Positions 25,404-35,423 are shown, numbered from the stretch's first letter. The stretch: 64,000 nucleotides of DNA from an uncultured Bacteroidales bacterium (GCA_949286415.1 CASEBV010000012.1:62001-126000), one strand, 5' to 3'. Program-made: numbers and translations. Notes: generated from the letters alone by a model not told the origin.

Positions 25404-26777
25404 ATGAGTCTTTACAGTTTTTACAGAATAAGCAGGCCTTCGGCGGACAAAGTCCCGCAGGCAGAAGTAGAATCTACATATAAAAGATTGCGGTCCAGAA
25501 CTTTCTGGGGGGCGGTCGTGGCCTATAGCCTGTATTATGTCTGCCGCCTGAGCCTGAGTATAGTCAAGCAGCCTCTCATTGACGGGGAAATCTTTACTGC
25601 CGGACAGCTCGGGGTCATAGGCTCATCGCTGCTGTTCGTGTATGCTGTCGGGAAATTCATGAACGGATTTATTGCCGACTATTGCAATATAAAGCGTTTC
25701 ATGGCCACCGGTCTGCTTGTGTCGGCCGTAGCAAATCTTATTCTCGGACTTCTGGGGCTCTTCCACGGAGCCTCGGGGATGGCGTCCGCGGTATTCTTCA
25801 TTTCATTTGCCGTGCTTTGGGGAGTGAACGGCTGGGTGCAGTCCATGGGATCGCCTCCGGGTATCATAAGTCTTTCCAGATGGTTCCCCCTCTCCAAAAG
25901 GGGTACTTACTACAGTTTTTTCTGTTCCAGCCCGTATCTCGGAGAATTTCTGTCTTTCATAATCGTCGGCCTCGTGGTGGGAGCCCTCGGATGGCAATAC
26001 GGTTTCATCTTCGCGTCGCTCGGAGGCTTCATCGGCGCCGCAATCATCATTTTCTTCGTGAGTGATACTCCTGAAAGCAAAGGACTTCCGTCCGTGCAGG
26101 AACTTTCCGGAGAAGAACTGAAGGCGGAGGACAAGATGAGGACGGCGGAGATACAGAAGTCCGTGCTGAAGCATCCGGGCATTTGGATTATAGCGGCGTC
26201 AAGTGCATTTGTCTATATCGCCAAATATGCCATAGCCAATTGGGGCGTGCTGTTCCTTCAGAAAGAGAAGGCTTTTTCGCTTGAGTCCGCGACGCAGATA
26301 ATTGCTTTTTCGGCAGCCTTGGGGGTGCTGGGGACAATTCTCGCAGGATGGCTCTCTGACCGGGTGTTCAGGGGAAGCCGCATCATGCCTGTGATTATTT
26401 CCGGGCTTCTGAGCTTCATTTCGTTCGGACTTTTCCTGTTCGCGGGCGGCGGATATGTCGCCAATGTCATCTATGTGTCGACATTCAGTCTTGCTGTCGG
26501 TGTGCTCTACTGCATCATCGCAGGCCTGATGGCCATGGACATAGTGCCGAGAAAGGCTACGGGGGCTGCCCTCGGGATAGTCGGCATATCCAGCTATGTC
26601 GCCGCCGGCATTCAGGACATAGCCAGCGGCTATCTCATCCAGGGGTATACGGAGACAGCGGCGGATATGGCTGATGCAGTCTATAATTTCACTCCTGTCT
26701 CACTCTTCTGGCTTTTTGCGATGTTCATCGCCTTTGTTCTTCCGGTCGTCAGCTGGAAGATGATGAAAAGGAAATAA
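25404..26777 (+). CDS. MFS transporter of the organophosphate:phosphate antiporter (UhpT/GlpT) type
   Basis: The 457-residue protein has 12 predicted helices with the UhpT/GlpT-style first helix AYSLYYVCRLSLSIVKQPLI and the loop GKFMNGFIADYCNIKRFM. A central cytoplasmic loop is charged (residues ~205-240). The family exchanges phosphate for sugar phosphates or glycerol 3-phosphate; the substrate here is not determined. An in-frame GTG at 25377 would add nine residues and abut the upstream stop; ATG at 25404 is chosen. The following malQ gene has its own promoter. Confidence 0.88.
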   Translation: MSLYSFYRISRPSADKVPQAEVESTYKRLRSRTFWGAVVAYSLYYVCRLSLSIVKQPLIDGEIFTAGQLGVIGSSLLFVYAVGKFMNGFIADYCNIKRFMATGLLVSAVANLILGLLGLFHGASGMASAVFFISFAVLWGVNGWVQSMGSPPGIISLSRWFPLSKRGTYYSFFCSSPYLGEFLSFIIVGLVVGALGWQYGFIFASLGGFIGAAIIIFFVSDTPESKGLPSVQELSGEELKAEDKMRTAEIQKSVLKHPGIWIIAASSAFVYIAKYAIANWGVLFLQKEKAFSLESATQIIAFSAALGVLGTILAGWLSDRVFRGSRIMPVIISGLLSFISFGLFLFAGGGYVANVIYVSTFSLAVGVLYCIIAGLMAMDIVPRKATGAALGIVGISSYVAAGIQDIASGYLIQGYTETAADMADAVYNFTPVSLFWLFAMFIAFVLPVVSWKMMKRK

Positions 26778-26782
26778 AACCA

Positions 26783-26790
26783 TATATTTG
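26783..26790 (+). promoter_or_regulatory. Promoter -7 element (TATATTTG) of malQ and the GH13 gene
   Basis: A perfect TAnnTTTG match 20 bases before the malQ ATG, in the 33-base gap after the MFS gene. Confidence 0.65.
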
Positions 26791-26810
26791 GAACATATAG
26801 CCGATAAACC

Positions 26811-29129
26811 ATGGAATTGATAACACGAATCGAATACCGGACATCATGGGGACAGAATCTTTTTCTCCGGTCCGGAGACAGACTTTACCCGCTTGAATAT
26901 ACTGAAGGAGACATATGGGCCGGGACCATATCTGGTCTGAAACCCGGGAAGCCGTTTGAATACCGTTATGAGGTGCATCAGGAAGGGGTGTGTATCCGGT
27001 CAGAATGGGAGTCCCACAGGATTGTGACTGGAGAGGAAACTGCCGGCAACGGCTCAGAGATTCATTACTGGTCAAAGACCCGGCTTGAAGTCAGGGATTC
27101 CTGGCTGGATGTTCCTGAGGGTCTCCCTCTTCAGTCGGCTCCATTCAGAAGCGGGGTGTTCTCTCTTGTCCCGGGAAAAGTCTGGAAAGCTGCCGGTACG
27201 GCGGTCCCGGTGTTCTCACTGAGGTCGGAGAAGAGCTTCGGAGTCGGGGAGTTCAATGATCTGAAGCTGCTTGTGGACTGGGCGGCGGCCTCCGCCCAGA
27301 AGGTCATCCAGCTTCTGCCTGTCAACGACACGACGATGACCGGGACGTGGGAGGACTCGTATCCATACAATGCCAATTCCAGCTTTGCCCTCCATCCTCA
27401 GTTCATGCATCTTCCGGATGCGGGTGTCGTTGAGGATGAAGAGTATCTGCGTCTGCGGGATGAACTGAATGCACTTCCTCAGGTGGATTACGAGAGGGTG
27501 AACAGAGAAAAGATCAGACTTCTGCGCAAGGCATTCAAGAAGACATGGAAAAGAGTGTCCGGCACAAAGGCATACCGGAAATTCGTTGAAGAGAATGCTC
27601 CCTGGCTGCTGCCATATGCTGCCTGGTGTATGCTCCGGGATGATTTCGGGACTGCCGACTTCAGCCTCTGGAAATCAGACAAAGGGGATTTCAGAACACA
27701 TAAGCCCGAGAAAGTGCAGGAATATGTATCTGCAAGACAGAACGAGTCGGATTTCTGGTGCTTTGTGCAGTATCATCTTCATCTTCAACTTTCTGCAGCA
27801 CGGGACTATGCCCATTCCAAAGGGGTGGTTTTCAAGGGAGATCTCCCGATTGGAGTGAGTCGCACAAGTGCTGACGCGTGGGTGGACAGCCGGCTTTTCT
27901 ATATGAACTGTCAGGCCGGGGCTCCGCCTGATGCCTTCTCGGCGGAGGGCCAGAACTGGGGATTTCCGACATATAACTGGGAAGAAATGGCCAAGGACGG
28001 CTATGCCTGGTGGAAATCACGCCTGAAGACGATGTCACAATATTTCGATGCATTCAGGATTGACCACATACTGGGATTTTTCCGTATCTGGGAGATTCCT
28101 TCGGATGCCGTGCACGGGCTTCTGGGGCATTTCAATCCTGCCATGCCGTATTCTTCGGAGGAACTCTCCCGTCTGGGCTTCGACATGTCGTCAGGAAGAT
28201 ATTCGCAGCCGTATATTGATGATTTCCTGATTGACGGGGTGTTCGGGGAATATGCCGCCGAAGTGAAGAAAAAATATGTTAAGGCCGGCCGTCTCAGGAG
28301 CAGGTATGCTTCCCAGAGGAAGGTGGCTGAGGCATTTCCGGGGCAGGACGGCAAATCCGTTGCTCTCAAAAACGGCCTGATGCACATTCTCGACAATGTC
28401 CTTTTTGTCGAGGATCCGAAGAAGAAAGGATTCTGGCATCCGCGCATAGCGGCCCAGTACACATACAGCTACAGCCTTCTGGACGAGTACCGGAGGAGGG
28501 CGTTCAACAGGCTCTATGACGATTTCTTCTATCGCCGTCACAATGCGTTCTGGAAGGATTCGGCGATGCGGAAGCTTCCGTACCTTCTGACTGCTACCGG
28601 AATGCTTGCCTGCGGGGAGGACCTCGGCATGATACCTGACTGCGTGCCTGACGTGATGCGCGAATACAGCATACTGTCGCTTGAAATCCAGCGGATGCCG
28701 AAGAATCCCGGCGAAGATTTCGCCGGTACGGCCGGCTATCCGTATTATTCAGTCTGCTCTACATCGACGCATGACATGAATCCTATAAGAGCCTGGTGGG
28801 AAGAAGACAGGGCTGTGACAGACAAGTTCTGGCATGAAGTGCTCGGGGAGCAGGGGGATGCCCCGTGGTTCTGTGAGCCATGGATATGCCGGCGCATAAT
28901 GAAGATGCACCTTGGCTCTCCGTCGATGCTGGCAATATTTCCTCTGCAGGACTGGCTTTCTATGGACGGGGACCTGAGGCTTGAAGACCCGTCGGCGGAA
29001 AGAATCAATGTGCCTGCCGTCGCCCGGTACTACTGGCGTTATCGCATGCATCTGACTCTGGAGGACCTGCTCTCCCAAAGCGGATTCAATGCTATGGTGA
29101 AGGAAATGGTCACATCTTCCGGCCGGTAG
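26811..29129 (+). CDS. malQ: 4-alpha-glucanotransferase (GH77) with one N-terminal starch-binding domain
   Basis: The enzyme (amylomaltase, DPE2-like) transfers maltooligosaccharide chains. Residues ~1-85 form a single CBM20-like beta domain (RIEYRTSWGQNLFL, then FEYRYEV). The GH77 barrel follows: KSFGVGEFNDLKLLVDWA, the nucleophile Asp in FRIDHILGFFRIWEIP, the acid/base Glu in CGEDLGMIP and the third Asp in STHDM. A long charged insertion is present in the barrel. At 772 residues it is shorter than the usual two-CBM20 Bacteroidales MalQ (about 890). There is no signal peptide, so it acts in the cytoplasm, together with the GH13 enzyme encoded 23 bases downstream. Confidence 0.94.
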   Translation: MELITRIEYRTSWGQNLFLRSGDRLYPLEYTEGDIWAGTISGLKPGKPFEYRYEVHQEGVCIRSEWESHRIVTGEETAGNGSEIHYWSKTRLEVRDSWLDVPEGLPLQSAPFRSGVFSLVPGKVWKAAGTAVPVFSLRSEKSFGVGEFNDLKLLVDWAAASAQKVIQLLPVNDTTMTGTWEDSYPYNANSSFALHPQFMHLPDAGVVEDEEYLRLRDELNALPQVDYERVNREKIRLLRKAFKKTWKRVSGTKAYRKFVEENAPWLLPYAAWCMLRDDFGTADFSLWKSDKGDFRTHKPEKVQEYVSARQNESDFWCFVQYHLHLQLSAARDYAHSKGVVFKGDLPIGVSRTSADAWVDSRLFYMNCQAGAPPDAFSAEGQNWGFPTYNWEEMAKDGYAWWKSRLKTMSQYFDAFRIDHILGFFRIWEIPSDAVHGLLGHFNPAMPYSSEELSRLGFDMSSGRYSQPYIDDFLIDGVFGEYAAEVKKKYVKAGRLRSRYASQRKVAEAFPGQDGKSVALKNGLMHILDNVLFVEDPKKKGFWHPRIAAQYTYSYSLLDEYRRRAFNRLYDDFFYRRHNAFWKDSAMRKLPYLLTATGMLACGEDLGMIPDCVPDVMREYSILSLEIQRMPKNPGEDFAGTAGYPYYSVCSTSTHDMNPIRAWWEEDRAVTDKFWHEVLGEQGDAPWFCEPWICRRIMKMHLGSPSMLAIFPLQDWLSMDGDLRLEDPSAERINVPAVARYYWRYRMHLTLEDLLSQSGFNAMVKEMVTSSGR

Positions 29130-29152
29130 GCCGGCTTCCTGTAAATGACGGT

Positions 29153-31030
29153 ATGGAGGCATCTGACTATATATCAAGAGTGGAGCCGCTTTCCTGGTGG
29201 ACCGGGATGAAGACCCCGCTGCAACTGCTTGTCAATGGCAAAGACATTGCATTGTGCGATGTCCGCATTGAGCCGGACTCCGCTCTTCTTTGTCCTGACG
29301 GAGGCTGCGGAGTAAAAGTGACGGCAGTCCACAGGGCGGACAGTCCCAATTATCTTTTCGTGGACGTGGATGTCGCTCCGGATGCCCTGACGGGAACTTA
29401 CAGTCTGGTGTTCACGAGAGACGGTGAGAGCTTCAGGTATCCGTATGAGATTGCCCGGAGGGCAGAAGGCTCGGCTCTCCGGGGGAGTTTCACGACGGCC
29501 GATATGATATACCTCATCATGACGGACAGATTTGCCAATGGAGACCCGTCCAACGACTCCACTCCGGATACGGCCGAGAAGGCTGACCGCAGCGGATTCT
29601 TTGCCCGCCATGGCGGTGACCTGCAGGGAATAATCAATCACCTTGACTATATCTCCGACCTCGGGGCTACGGCCATATGGTGCACGCCTGTGTTGCTGGA
29701 CAATGAACCTGCGGGCTCATACCACGGCTATGCCTGCTCGGACTATTACAGAATCGACCCCCGCTTCGGCACAAATGAGCTTTACCGTGAGTTCGTGGAC
29801 AAGGCACATGCCCTCGGGCTGAAAGTAATAATGGACATAGTTACAAACCATTGCGGGGCCGCCCACTGGTGGACGGAGGACCTTCCGTTCAAAGACTGGA
29901 TACACAGGTTTCCGGAATATACCGGCACATCCAACTGCTTCTCGGTCAATATGGACCCGAATGCCTCGGAGTATGACCTGAATATCCAGGAAAGCGGCTG
30001 GTTTGTCCCGTCCATGCCTGACATGAACCTTGACAATCCGTATGTCCTCAACTATTTCAAGCAATGGGCAGTGTGGTGGATAGAGTATGCAGGCCTTGAC
30101 GGCCTCAGGGTGGATACATATCCCTACAACGAGAAACAGCCCATGAGTGAGTGGTGTGCATCAGTCCTGGCGGAATATCCGGATTTCAACATAGTGGGAG
30201 AATGCTGGACATCTTCGATTCCCCAGCTGGCCTATTGGCAGGGCGGCAATCCCAATAGAGACGGCTTTGATTCACACCTGCCGTCGATAATGGATTTTCC
30301 TCTCCATGAAGCCGTCCGGGCTGGAGTCCCGACCGATTCCCGTGCATGGGGAGAAGGAATGGCCCGGGTCTATGACTGCCTGTCGCATGACTTTGTGTAT
30401 CATGACCTGTCCAAAATGATGATTTTCCCCGGCAACCATGACACGGACCGCATAGGGGATGTGCTGGGGCGCAATGCCGACAGGCACAAGATAGTGATGA
30501 CCATGATGGCTACCATGCGCGGAATCCCGCAGCTCCTCTACGGGGATGAGATGATGTTTGTGTCAAGGGACATGTCAAAGGGACACGGAGGTCTCCGCGT
30601 GGACTTTCCGGGAGGATGGCCCGGGGATGAACAGAATTTCTTTTCTCCGGAAGGCCGTGCCGCAGCCGGGGCCGGCACTGACGGCAAGCCGGTTCCAGAG
30701 GGGCAGATTGCAGCCCTCCATGACTTTACAAGGCATCTTTTCCGCTGGAGAAAGAACAAGCCTGTCATCCACAGAGGAAAGACCATGCATTTCCTGTCAA
30801 GGGACAACACTTACGCCTATTTCCGCTATGATACCACCGACGCCGTCTTCGTGTTCATCAACAATTCCCGCGGAAAGAAAAAGATTCCGTGGTCACATTA
30901 TTCGGAGATAGCGGCGGGCCTGCATGACGGGCGCAATGTATTGACGGGCGAGCCTGCGGAGGTCTCGGATTCCACCGTCGTGGGACCGAGGCAGGTGCTT
31001 GTCATTGAATATAAGCGGAAGCCTTTGTAA
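29153..31030 (+). CDS. GH13 alpha-amylase family enzyme (cyclomaltodextrinase/neopullulanase type)
   Basis: The 625-residue enzyme has an N-terminal cyclomaltodextrinase beta domain (SRVEPLSWWTGMKTPLQLLVNG), the GH13 barrel (from ~110) and a C-terminal beta domain. Catalytic residues are visible: nucleophile Asp in GLRVDTYPY, Glu in NIVGECWTSS and Asp in FPGNHDTDR. It resembles SusA-type neopullulanases of Bacteroides but has no signal peptide, so it should cleave maltodextrins in the cytoplasm. It is co-transcribed with malQ. Its stop is only 7 bases from the convergent pflA stop. Confidence 0.93.
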   Translation: MEASDYISRVEPLSWWTGMKTPLQLLVNGKDIALCDVRIEPDSALLCPDGGCGVKVTAVHRADSPNYLFVDVDVAPDALTGTYSLVFTRDGESFRYPYEIARRAEGSALRGSFTTADMIYLIMTDRFANGDPSNDSTPDTAEKADRSGFFARHGGDLQGIINHLDYISDLGATAIWCTPVLLDNEPAGSYHGYACSDYYRIDPRFGTNELYREFVDKAHALGLKVIMDIVTNHCGAAHWWTEDLPFKDWIHRFPEYTGTSNCFSVNMDPNASEYDLNIQESGWFVPSMPDMNLDNPYVLNYFKQWAVWWIEYAGLDGLRVDTYPYNEKQPMSEWCASVLAEYPDFNIVGECWTSSIPQLAYWQGGNPNRDGFDSHLPSIMDFPLHEAVRAGVPTDSRAWGEGMARVYDCLSHDFVYHDLSKMMIFPGNHDTDRIGDVLGRNADRHKIVMTMMATMRGIPQLLYGDEMMFVSRDMSKGHGGLRVDFPGGWPGDEQNFFSPEGRAAAGAGTDGKPVPEGQIAALHDFTRHLFRWRKNKPVIHRGKTMHFLSRDNTYAYFRYDTTDAVFVFINNSRGKKKIPWSHYSEIAAGLHDGRNVLTGEPAEVSDSTVVGPRQVLVIEYKRKPL

Positions 31031-31037
31031 ATGCGCA

Positions 31038-31802
31038 TCAGTTCAGCACCACGCAGTCAAAGTATTTTCTGAAGAGTTCCTCTGCGCTTGATAGCTGTTC
31101 CCTGGTGTTGAGGGGGACAGCTTTCAGTTTGTATTCCTGCCCGAGAGATTCGTATTTGTTGACGCCGAGTGTGTGATAGGGGAGTATCTCCACTCTCTGT
31201 ATCATCCTGTAGCCGGATTTGAGGGCGCCGCTGTCAGGAGTCCCAGTGTTTCCGAAATGTTCTCCGAGAGCCTTGATGTCCTCCGCGAAGTCGCTGTATC
31301 CCGGAACGAGCACATACCTGAGCCAGAAAGGTTTGCCGTGCTCCTCCATCCATGCGGCAGTACGGAGTGTCTGTTCATTGCTGCGGCCTGTAAGTGCCTG
31401 ATGTCTTGTGGGGTTGAATTCCTTGACATCAAGCAGGACAAGATCCGTAAGTCCGAACAGTTCCTCTACATCACTGTTCCACACGCCTCCGTTAGAGTCC
31501 AGACATACATTTATGCCGTTTTCATGCAACTGCCTTACAAGCGGCACAAGTGCTTTGGCCTGTACTGTCGGTTCTCCTCCCGAGAATGTCACTCCTCCGC
31601 GTTTCCCGAAGAAAGGCTTCTGCCGGACTGCCATCTGAAGGATTTCATCGATGTCAGTCTCTGTGCCCCCTTCAAACGGAATGGTGTCCGGATTGGCGCA
31701 ATAAAGGCATCTGAACGGGCATCCCTGCAGAAAAACGACGAGCCGGAGCCCCGGCCCGTCGTATGTTCCCATTGATTCGTATGAATGTACTTTCAGGGTC
31801 AT
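31038..31802 (-). CDS. pflA: Pyruvate formate-lyase activating enzyme
   Basis: The 254-residue radical-SAM activase makes the glycyl radical on PflB. The cluster motif C-x3-C-x2-C is in CPFRCLYC, following YDGPGLRLVVFLQG. The SAM-binding GGVTFSGGEP motif is intact. It lies 31 bases downstream of pflB on the same strand and is surely co-transcribed. Confidence 0.96.
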   Translation of the reverse strand: MTLKVHSYESMGTYDGPGLRLVVFLQGCPFRCLYCANPDTIPFEGGTETDIDEILQMAVRQKPFFGKRGGVTFSGGEPTVQAKALVPLVRQLHENGINVCLDSNGGVWNSDVEELFGLTDLVLLDVKEFNPTRHQALTGRSNEQTLRTAAWMEEHGKPFWLRYVLVPGYSDFAEDIKALGEHFGNTGTPDSGALKSGYRMIQRVEILPYHTLGVNKYESLGQEYKLKAVPLNTREQLSSAEELFRKYFDCVVLN

Positions 31803-31833
31803 ATCTGTCTGAAAATTCCGAATTGACGGAAGA

Positions 31834-34062
31834 TTACATAGACTGGTGGAAAGTGCGGGCGATGACTTCCAGCTGATGCTCCCTGCTCAGCTTCGTGAAG
31901 TTCACAGCATATCCGGAGACTCTGATTGTCAGCTGAGGGTAGTTCTCAGGATGCTCCATTGCGTCTTCCAGCATTTCCCTGTTGAGGACATTCACATTGA
32001 GGTGATGGGCACCCTTGGTGAAATAGCCGTCCATCATGGTGACAAGGTTCTCCACTCTCTCTTCTGCTGTAGGGCCGAGGGATTTCGGCACAATCGAGAA
32101 TGTGTTGCTGATGCCGTCCATGGCGTCATGGTAGTCAAGCTTGGCGACGGAGCTGAGGGAAGCGATTGCACCATGGCAGTCGCGGCCGTGCATAGGGTTT
32201 GCTCCCGGAGCGAATGCGACTCCCTTTGCCCTTCCGTCCGGCGTTGCCCCTGTCTTCTTTCCGTACATCACATTTGATGTGATGGTAAGGAGGGAAAGTG
32301 TCGGCATTGCATTCTTGTAGACCGGAAGCTTGCTGAGTTCCTTGCTGAAGAAATGCACGAGGTCCACAGCCAGAGAATCAACCTTGTCGTTGTCGTTTCC
32401 GAAACAAGGGTATTCGCCCTGAATGTCGAAGCCGTCAGTGAGGCCGTCGGCATTGCGGTGAGCAGTCACTTTCGCATATTTGATGGCGGAAAGAGAATCC
32501 ACCGCGATGGAGAGACCTGCCACGCCATATGCGAGGTTGATTTCAGGATTGGTGTCGATGAACGCCATCTGTGAGCGCTCATAGTCGTATTTGTCGTGCA
32601 TGTAGTGGATGATGTTCATGGCCTCGTTGTAGACCCTTGCCACTTCATGCAGCACTTTCTTGTAGTTGTTGATGACTTCCTCAAAGTCAAGCACATCGCT
32701 CTTGAGAGGCTCGATTCCCTTGACCATCAGAGTGCCTGTGTTCTCGCAGCGACCGCCGTTGATGGCGAGCAGGAGAGCCTTTGCGAGGTTGGCACGGGCC
32801 CCGAAGAACTGGATGGCCTTTCCTATGGCCTGATATGAAACGCAGCAGGCGATGCCGTAGTCGTCGCAGCTGCGCACATGGCGCATGAGGTCATCGTTCT
32901 CATACTGGATGGAGCTTGTGTCCACTGACACCTTGGCGCAAAATTCCTTGAAACCTTCCGGAAGTTCCGGACTCCAGAGCACGGTCATGTTAGGCTCGGG
33001 GGCTGGCCCGAGGTTGTACAGGGTCTGCAGGAAGCGGAATGAAGTCTTTGTCACCTTCACTTTGCCGTCGTTGAAACGGCCCCCGATGGACTCTGTCACC
33101 CATGTCGGGTCTCCTGCGAATATGTCGTTGTAAGACTGCATCCTCAGGTGTCTTACCATCCTGAGCTTCATCACGAACTGGTCAATGAGCTCCTGCGCGA
33201 AGCATTCATCGATGATTCCGTGGTCGAGGTCGTACTGGATGTATATGTCAAGGAATGAAGATACATTGCCAAGGGACATCGCCGCCCCGTCCTGTTCCTT
33301 GACGGCGGCGAGGTAGGCCATATATACCCACTGTACAGCCTCGTGTGCATTCATTGCCGGCCTTGAAAGGTCCAGGTCATAATATGACCCCATGACTTTG
33401 ATTTCATTGAGGGCCCGGATCTGCTCTGAAACTTCTTCCCTCAGCCGTATCGTGGCGTCTGTCATCGGTCCGGTGAGATTGTGCAGGTCTTCTTTCTTGG
33501 CTTCAATGAGCCTGTCGGCGCCATATAGGGCAAGCCTGCGGTAGTCGCCGATTATACGGCCTCTCGAATAATTGTCAGGCAGACCAGTAAGGAATCCGAG
33601 TGATCTGAATTTCCTGATTTCCTCTGTATATACGTCAAACACGCCGTCATTGTGAGTCTTGCGGTAGTGTGTGAAGATTTCCTTTACCTTAGGGTCAAGT
33701 TCCACCCCGTTTTCCCTGCAGGCCTTTTCCACCACTTTGTATCCGCCGAAAGGCTTGATGGCTCTCTTGAGCAGCTCGTCGGTCTGAAGTCCGACAATGA
33801 GCTCGCTTTCCCTGTCAATATAGCCGGCCTTGTGTGAAGTGATGGTCGAGATGGTCTTGGCATCAATTGACCGTATGCCGTTGTTCTTCCTCTCCTGGTC
33901 AAGAGCGGCGAGACATTCGTTCCAAAGTTTCTTTGTCCTTTCGGACGGTCCTTTCAGGAATGATGCATCCCCGGTATAAGGGGTAATGTTCCTGTAGACG
34001 AAATCTGACACATCGATTTTGCGGCTCCATGCGCCGTCATTGAATTTCTCTCTGATTTCCAT
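31834..34062 (-). CDS. pflB: Formate C-acetyltransferase (pyruvate formate-lyase)
   Basis: The 742-residue glycyl-radical enzyme splits pyruvate and CoA into acetyl-CoA and formate. The adjacent catalytic cysteines are at residues 406-407 (IACCVS), and the radical Gly is at 717 in RVSGYAVNF near the C-terminus. ATG at 34062 ([12 protein letters not shown]) is preferred over a TTG two codons earlier. It forms an operon with pflA behind a perfect -7 element at 34106-34113. Confidence 0.97.
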   Translation of the reverse strand: MEIREKFNDGAWSRKIDVSDFVYRNITPYTGDASFLKGPSERTKKLWNECLAALDQERKNNGIRSIDAKTISTITSHKAGYIDRESELIVGLQTDELLKRAIKPFGGYKVVEKACRENGVELDPKVKEIFTHYRKTHNDGVFDVYTEEIRKFRSLGFLTGLPDNYSRGRIIGDYRRLALYGADRLIEAKKEDLHNLTGPMTDATIRLREEVSEQIRALNEIKVMGSYYDLDLSRPAMNAHEAVQWVYMAYLAAVKEQDGAAMSLGNVSSFLDIYIQYDLDHGIIDECFAQELIDQFVMKLRMVRHLRMQSYNDIFAGDPTWVTESIGGRFNDGKVKVTKTSFRFLQTLYNLGPAPEPNMTVLWSPELPEGFKEFCAKVSVDTSSIQYENDDLMRHVRSCDDYGIACCVSYQAIGKAIQFFGARANLAKALLLAINGGRCENTGTLMVKGIEPLKSDVLDFEEVINNYKKVLHEVARVYNEAMNIIHYMHDKYDYERSQMAFIDTNPEINLAYGVAGLSIAVDSLSAIKYAKVTAHRNADGLTDGFDIQGEYPCFGNDNDKVDSLAVDLVHFFSKELSKLPVYKNAMPTLSLLTITSNVMYGKKTGATPDGRAKGVAFAPGANPMHGRDCHGAIASLSSVAKLDYHDAMDGISNTFSIVPKSLGPTAEERVENLVTMMDGYFTKGAHHLNVNVLNREMLEDAMEHPENYPQLTIRVSGYAVNFTKLSREHQLEVIARTFHQSM

Positions 34063-34105
34063 AAACAAACTGTCAGTTATTGTTACCTCTCAAAATTTCA
34101 AGGCG

Positions 34106-34113
34106 CAAAGATA
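34106..34113 (-). promoter_or_regulatory. Promoter -7 element (TATCTTTG) of pflBA
   Basis: A perfect minus-strand TAnnTTTG match 44 bases before the pflB ATG. Confidence 0.65.
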
Positions 34114-34241
34114 ACTGATATTTTTAATTATTCAATTTTATTTGGACTGGCAGAGTCCGACTTGTCTGACAGGCAGAATCCGGCCGGAGAGGCGTATTCA
34201 ATGGCAGCGGCATCCCTCGGAGTGACGGCATGCATAAGGTC

Positions 34242-34295
34242 AGAGAGGGTATCCCCCAAAGGGCGCTTCCTGTACCATCTTTGGGGACCCTCTCT
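34242..34295 (-). repeat. Large imperfect hairpin downstream of ssb
   Basis: A 9-base-pair outer stem (AGAGAGGGT / ACCCTCTCT) and an 8-base-pair inner stem (CCCCAAAG / CTTTGGGG) are separated by a 3-base bulge around a 17-base loop. It begins 7 bases after the ssb stop. No T run follows on either strand, so it is an unusual terminator at best; an RNA-stabilising structure or a remnant of a repeat is possible. Confidence 0.6.
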
Positions 34296-34301
34296 TCAAT
34301 G

Positions 34302-34631
34302 TCATTCTCCCGGAGCCTCTATTGCCAGTCTGTTGGCAATGACTTCATATACTTGCCTTTCAGTTCCGTCGCCTGCCGTGTATTTTGAACTTTTCAGCCG
34401 TCCGCACACATAGAGCGGCACGCCTTTGCCGATCCTGTTGAAGTCAGGCATCCCTTTGCCGGCCCACGCCACTATATTGTGCCAGGTGGTCTCCACTACA
34501 GCCTCGCCGTCCTTGGTCTTGTACATGAAGTTGGTGGCCAGGGAGAACCTTGCTACCTGACTGCTGCCAACCGTCGAAATGCGTACATTTCCCACATTTC
34601 CCCTCAATTCGATTCTGTTCAATTGTTCCAT
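34302..34631 (-). CDS. Single-stranded DNA-binding protein (short form, no acidic tail)
   Basis: The 109-residue protein is one OB fold of the SSB family: MEQLNRIELRGNVGNVRIS, VARFSLATNF, the WHNIVAWAGKG segment and the VCGRLKSSKYTAGDG strand. It ends at the fold (ANRLAIEAPGE) and lacks the flexible linker and the acidic D-D-D-I-P-F-type tail through which housekeeping SSB recruits partners. It is therefore probably an accessory SSB. The frame is open further upstream, but ATG at 34631 is the only start matching the fold. Confidence 0.92.
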   Translation of the reverse strand: MEQLNRIELRGNVGNVRISTVGSSQVARFSLATNFMYKTKDGEAVVETTWHNIVAWAGKGMPDFNRIGKGVPLYVCGRLKSSKYTAGDGTERQVYEVIANRLAIEAPGE

Positions 34632-34973
34632 AATGTGATAATTTTGTTCGGTATTTGTCCGCCAATGATTTTGTGCGCACTCATCGGTCAAAGGCAAAGT
34701 AATGCAAAATATTTTATCCGTCCATGATGTCCGGATGATACACAGCCGGCATTTTCTGTTTTTTGCAGTTATTTTTTCTCTTTTTTGAGAACATGTATTT
34801 TTATTTTCATTTTTCCGGTTGTGAAAATTTATTTTTTGAAGACAGCGGTATGACATAAAAAAATTTAAAATGAAAAGAAAAAGAAAAATCATTGTCCGGT
34901 CATTATAATTTCACCACATTGATTTGTCCCTTTGTCTGTCTTTTCCCACATTTGGACAAACAATGATGCCGAT
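34632..34973. other. AT-rich intergenic region between ssb and the zinc-finger gene
   Basis: These 342 bases must contain the divergent promoters of ssb and the rightward gene, but only weak -7-like matches are visible (TTACTTTG on the minus strand near 34693-34700; CACATTTG near 34947-34954). The middle is very A/T-rich, with A-tracts around 34856-34890. I see no gene or RNA in it. Confidence 0.5.
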
Positions 34974-35423
34974 ATGGATTACAGGAAAAATGAAGAGAAC
35001 CGTCAGTTTTCGCTCTGTCTGGAATGCGGGGATAAAATCCATTACGGAAGGACAGACAGGAAGTTCTGCTGCGAGAGTTGCAAGAACCGGTACAACAACA
35101 GGAAGTCCAGGGACAGCCGCAATGCAAAGCTCAGGATAATCAATGCCTTGTATAAAAATTACAAGGTCCTTGACCGTATGCTGAAGCTTGGCCTGGAGTC
35201 AATGGATCTGACGGAACTCAAGCATCTCGGCTTTGACCCGGCTTTTGTCACATCTTACAGGAAGTTCCGCCGGCATGATGAGTTCTGCTGTTTTGACATC
35301 CGGTTCATCATGACACCCAATAAGATTTATTCCGTTTCCAGACTTCATGGGTCTTTGGATACGGACAATGATGCCGATGAACAGGAAAAATCCTTACATT
35401 CGCATCCGGAAAGCAATAAATAG
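34974..35423 (+). CDS. Hypothetical protein with N-terminal zinc finger
   Basis: The 149-residue protein has a four-cysteine finger at residues ~15-40: CLEC, then FCCESCKNRYNNR, a treble-clef pattern like that of FCS or HNH-type fingers. A basic helical region (RDSRNAKLRIINALYKNYKVLDRML) follows, then an acidic hydrophilic tail. I recognise no named family. The finger and basic helices suggest nucleic-acid binding, which is inference. ATG at 34974 fits better than 34932. The M3 peptidase gene starts 9 bases downstream, so they are probably co-transcribed. Confidence 0.75.
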   Translation: MDYRKNEENRQFSLCLECGDKIHYGRTDRKFCCESCKNRYNNRKSRDSRNAKLRIINALYKNYKVLDRMLKLGLESMDLTELKHLGFDPAFVTSYRKFRRHDEFCCFDIRFIMTPNKIYSVSRLHGSLDTDNDADEQEKSLHSHPESNK

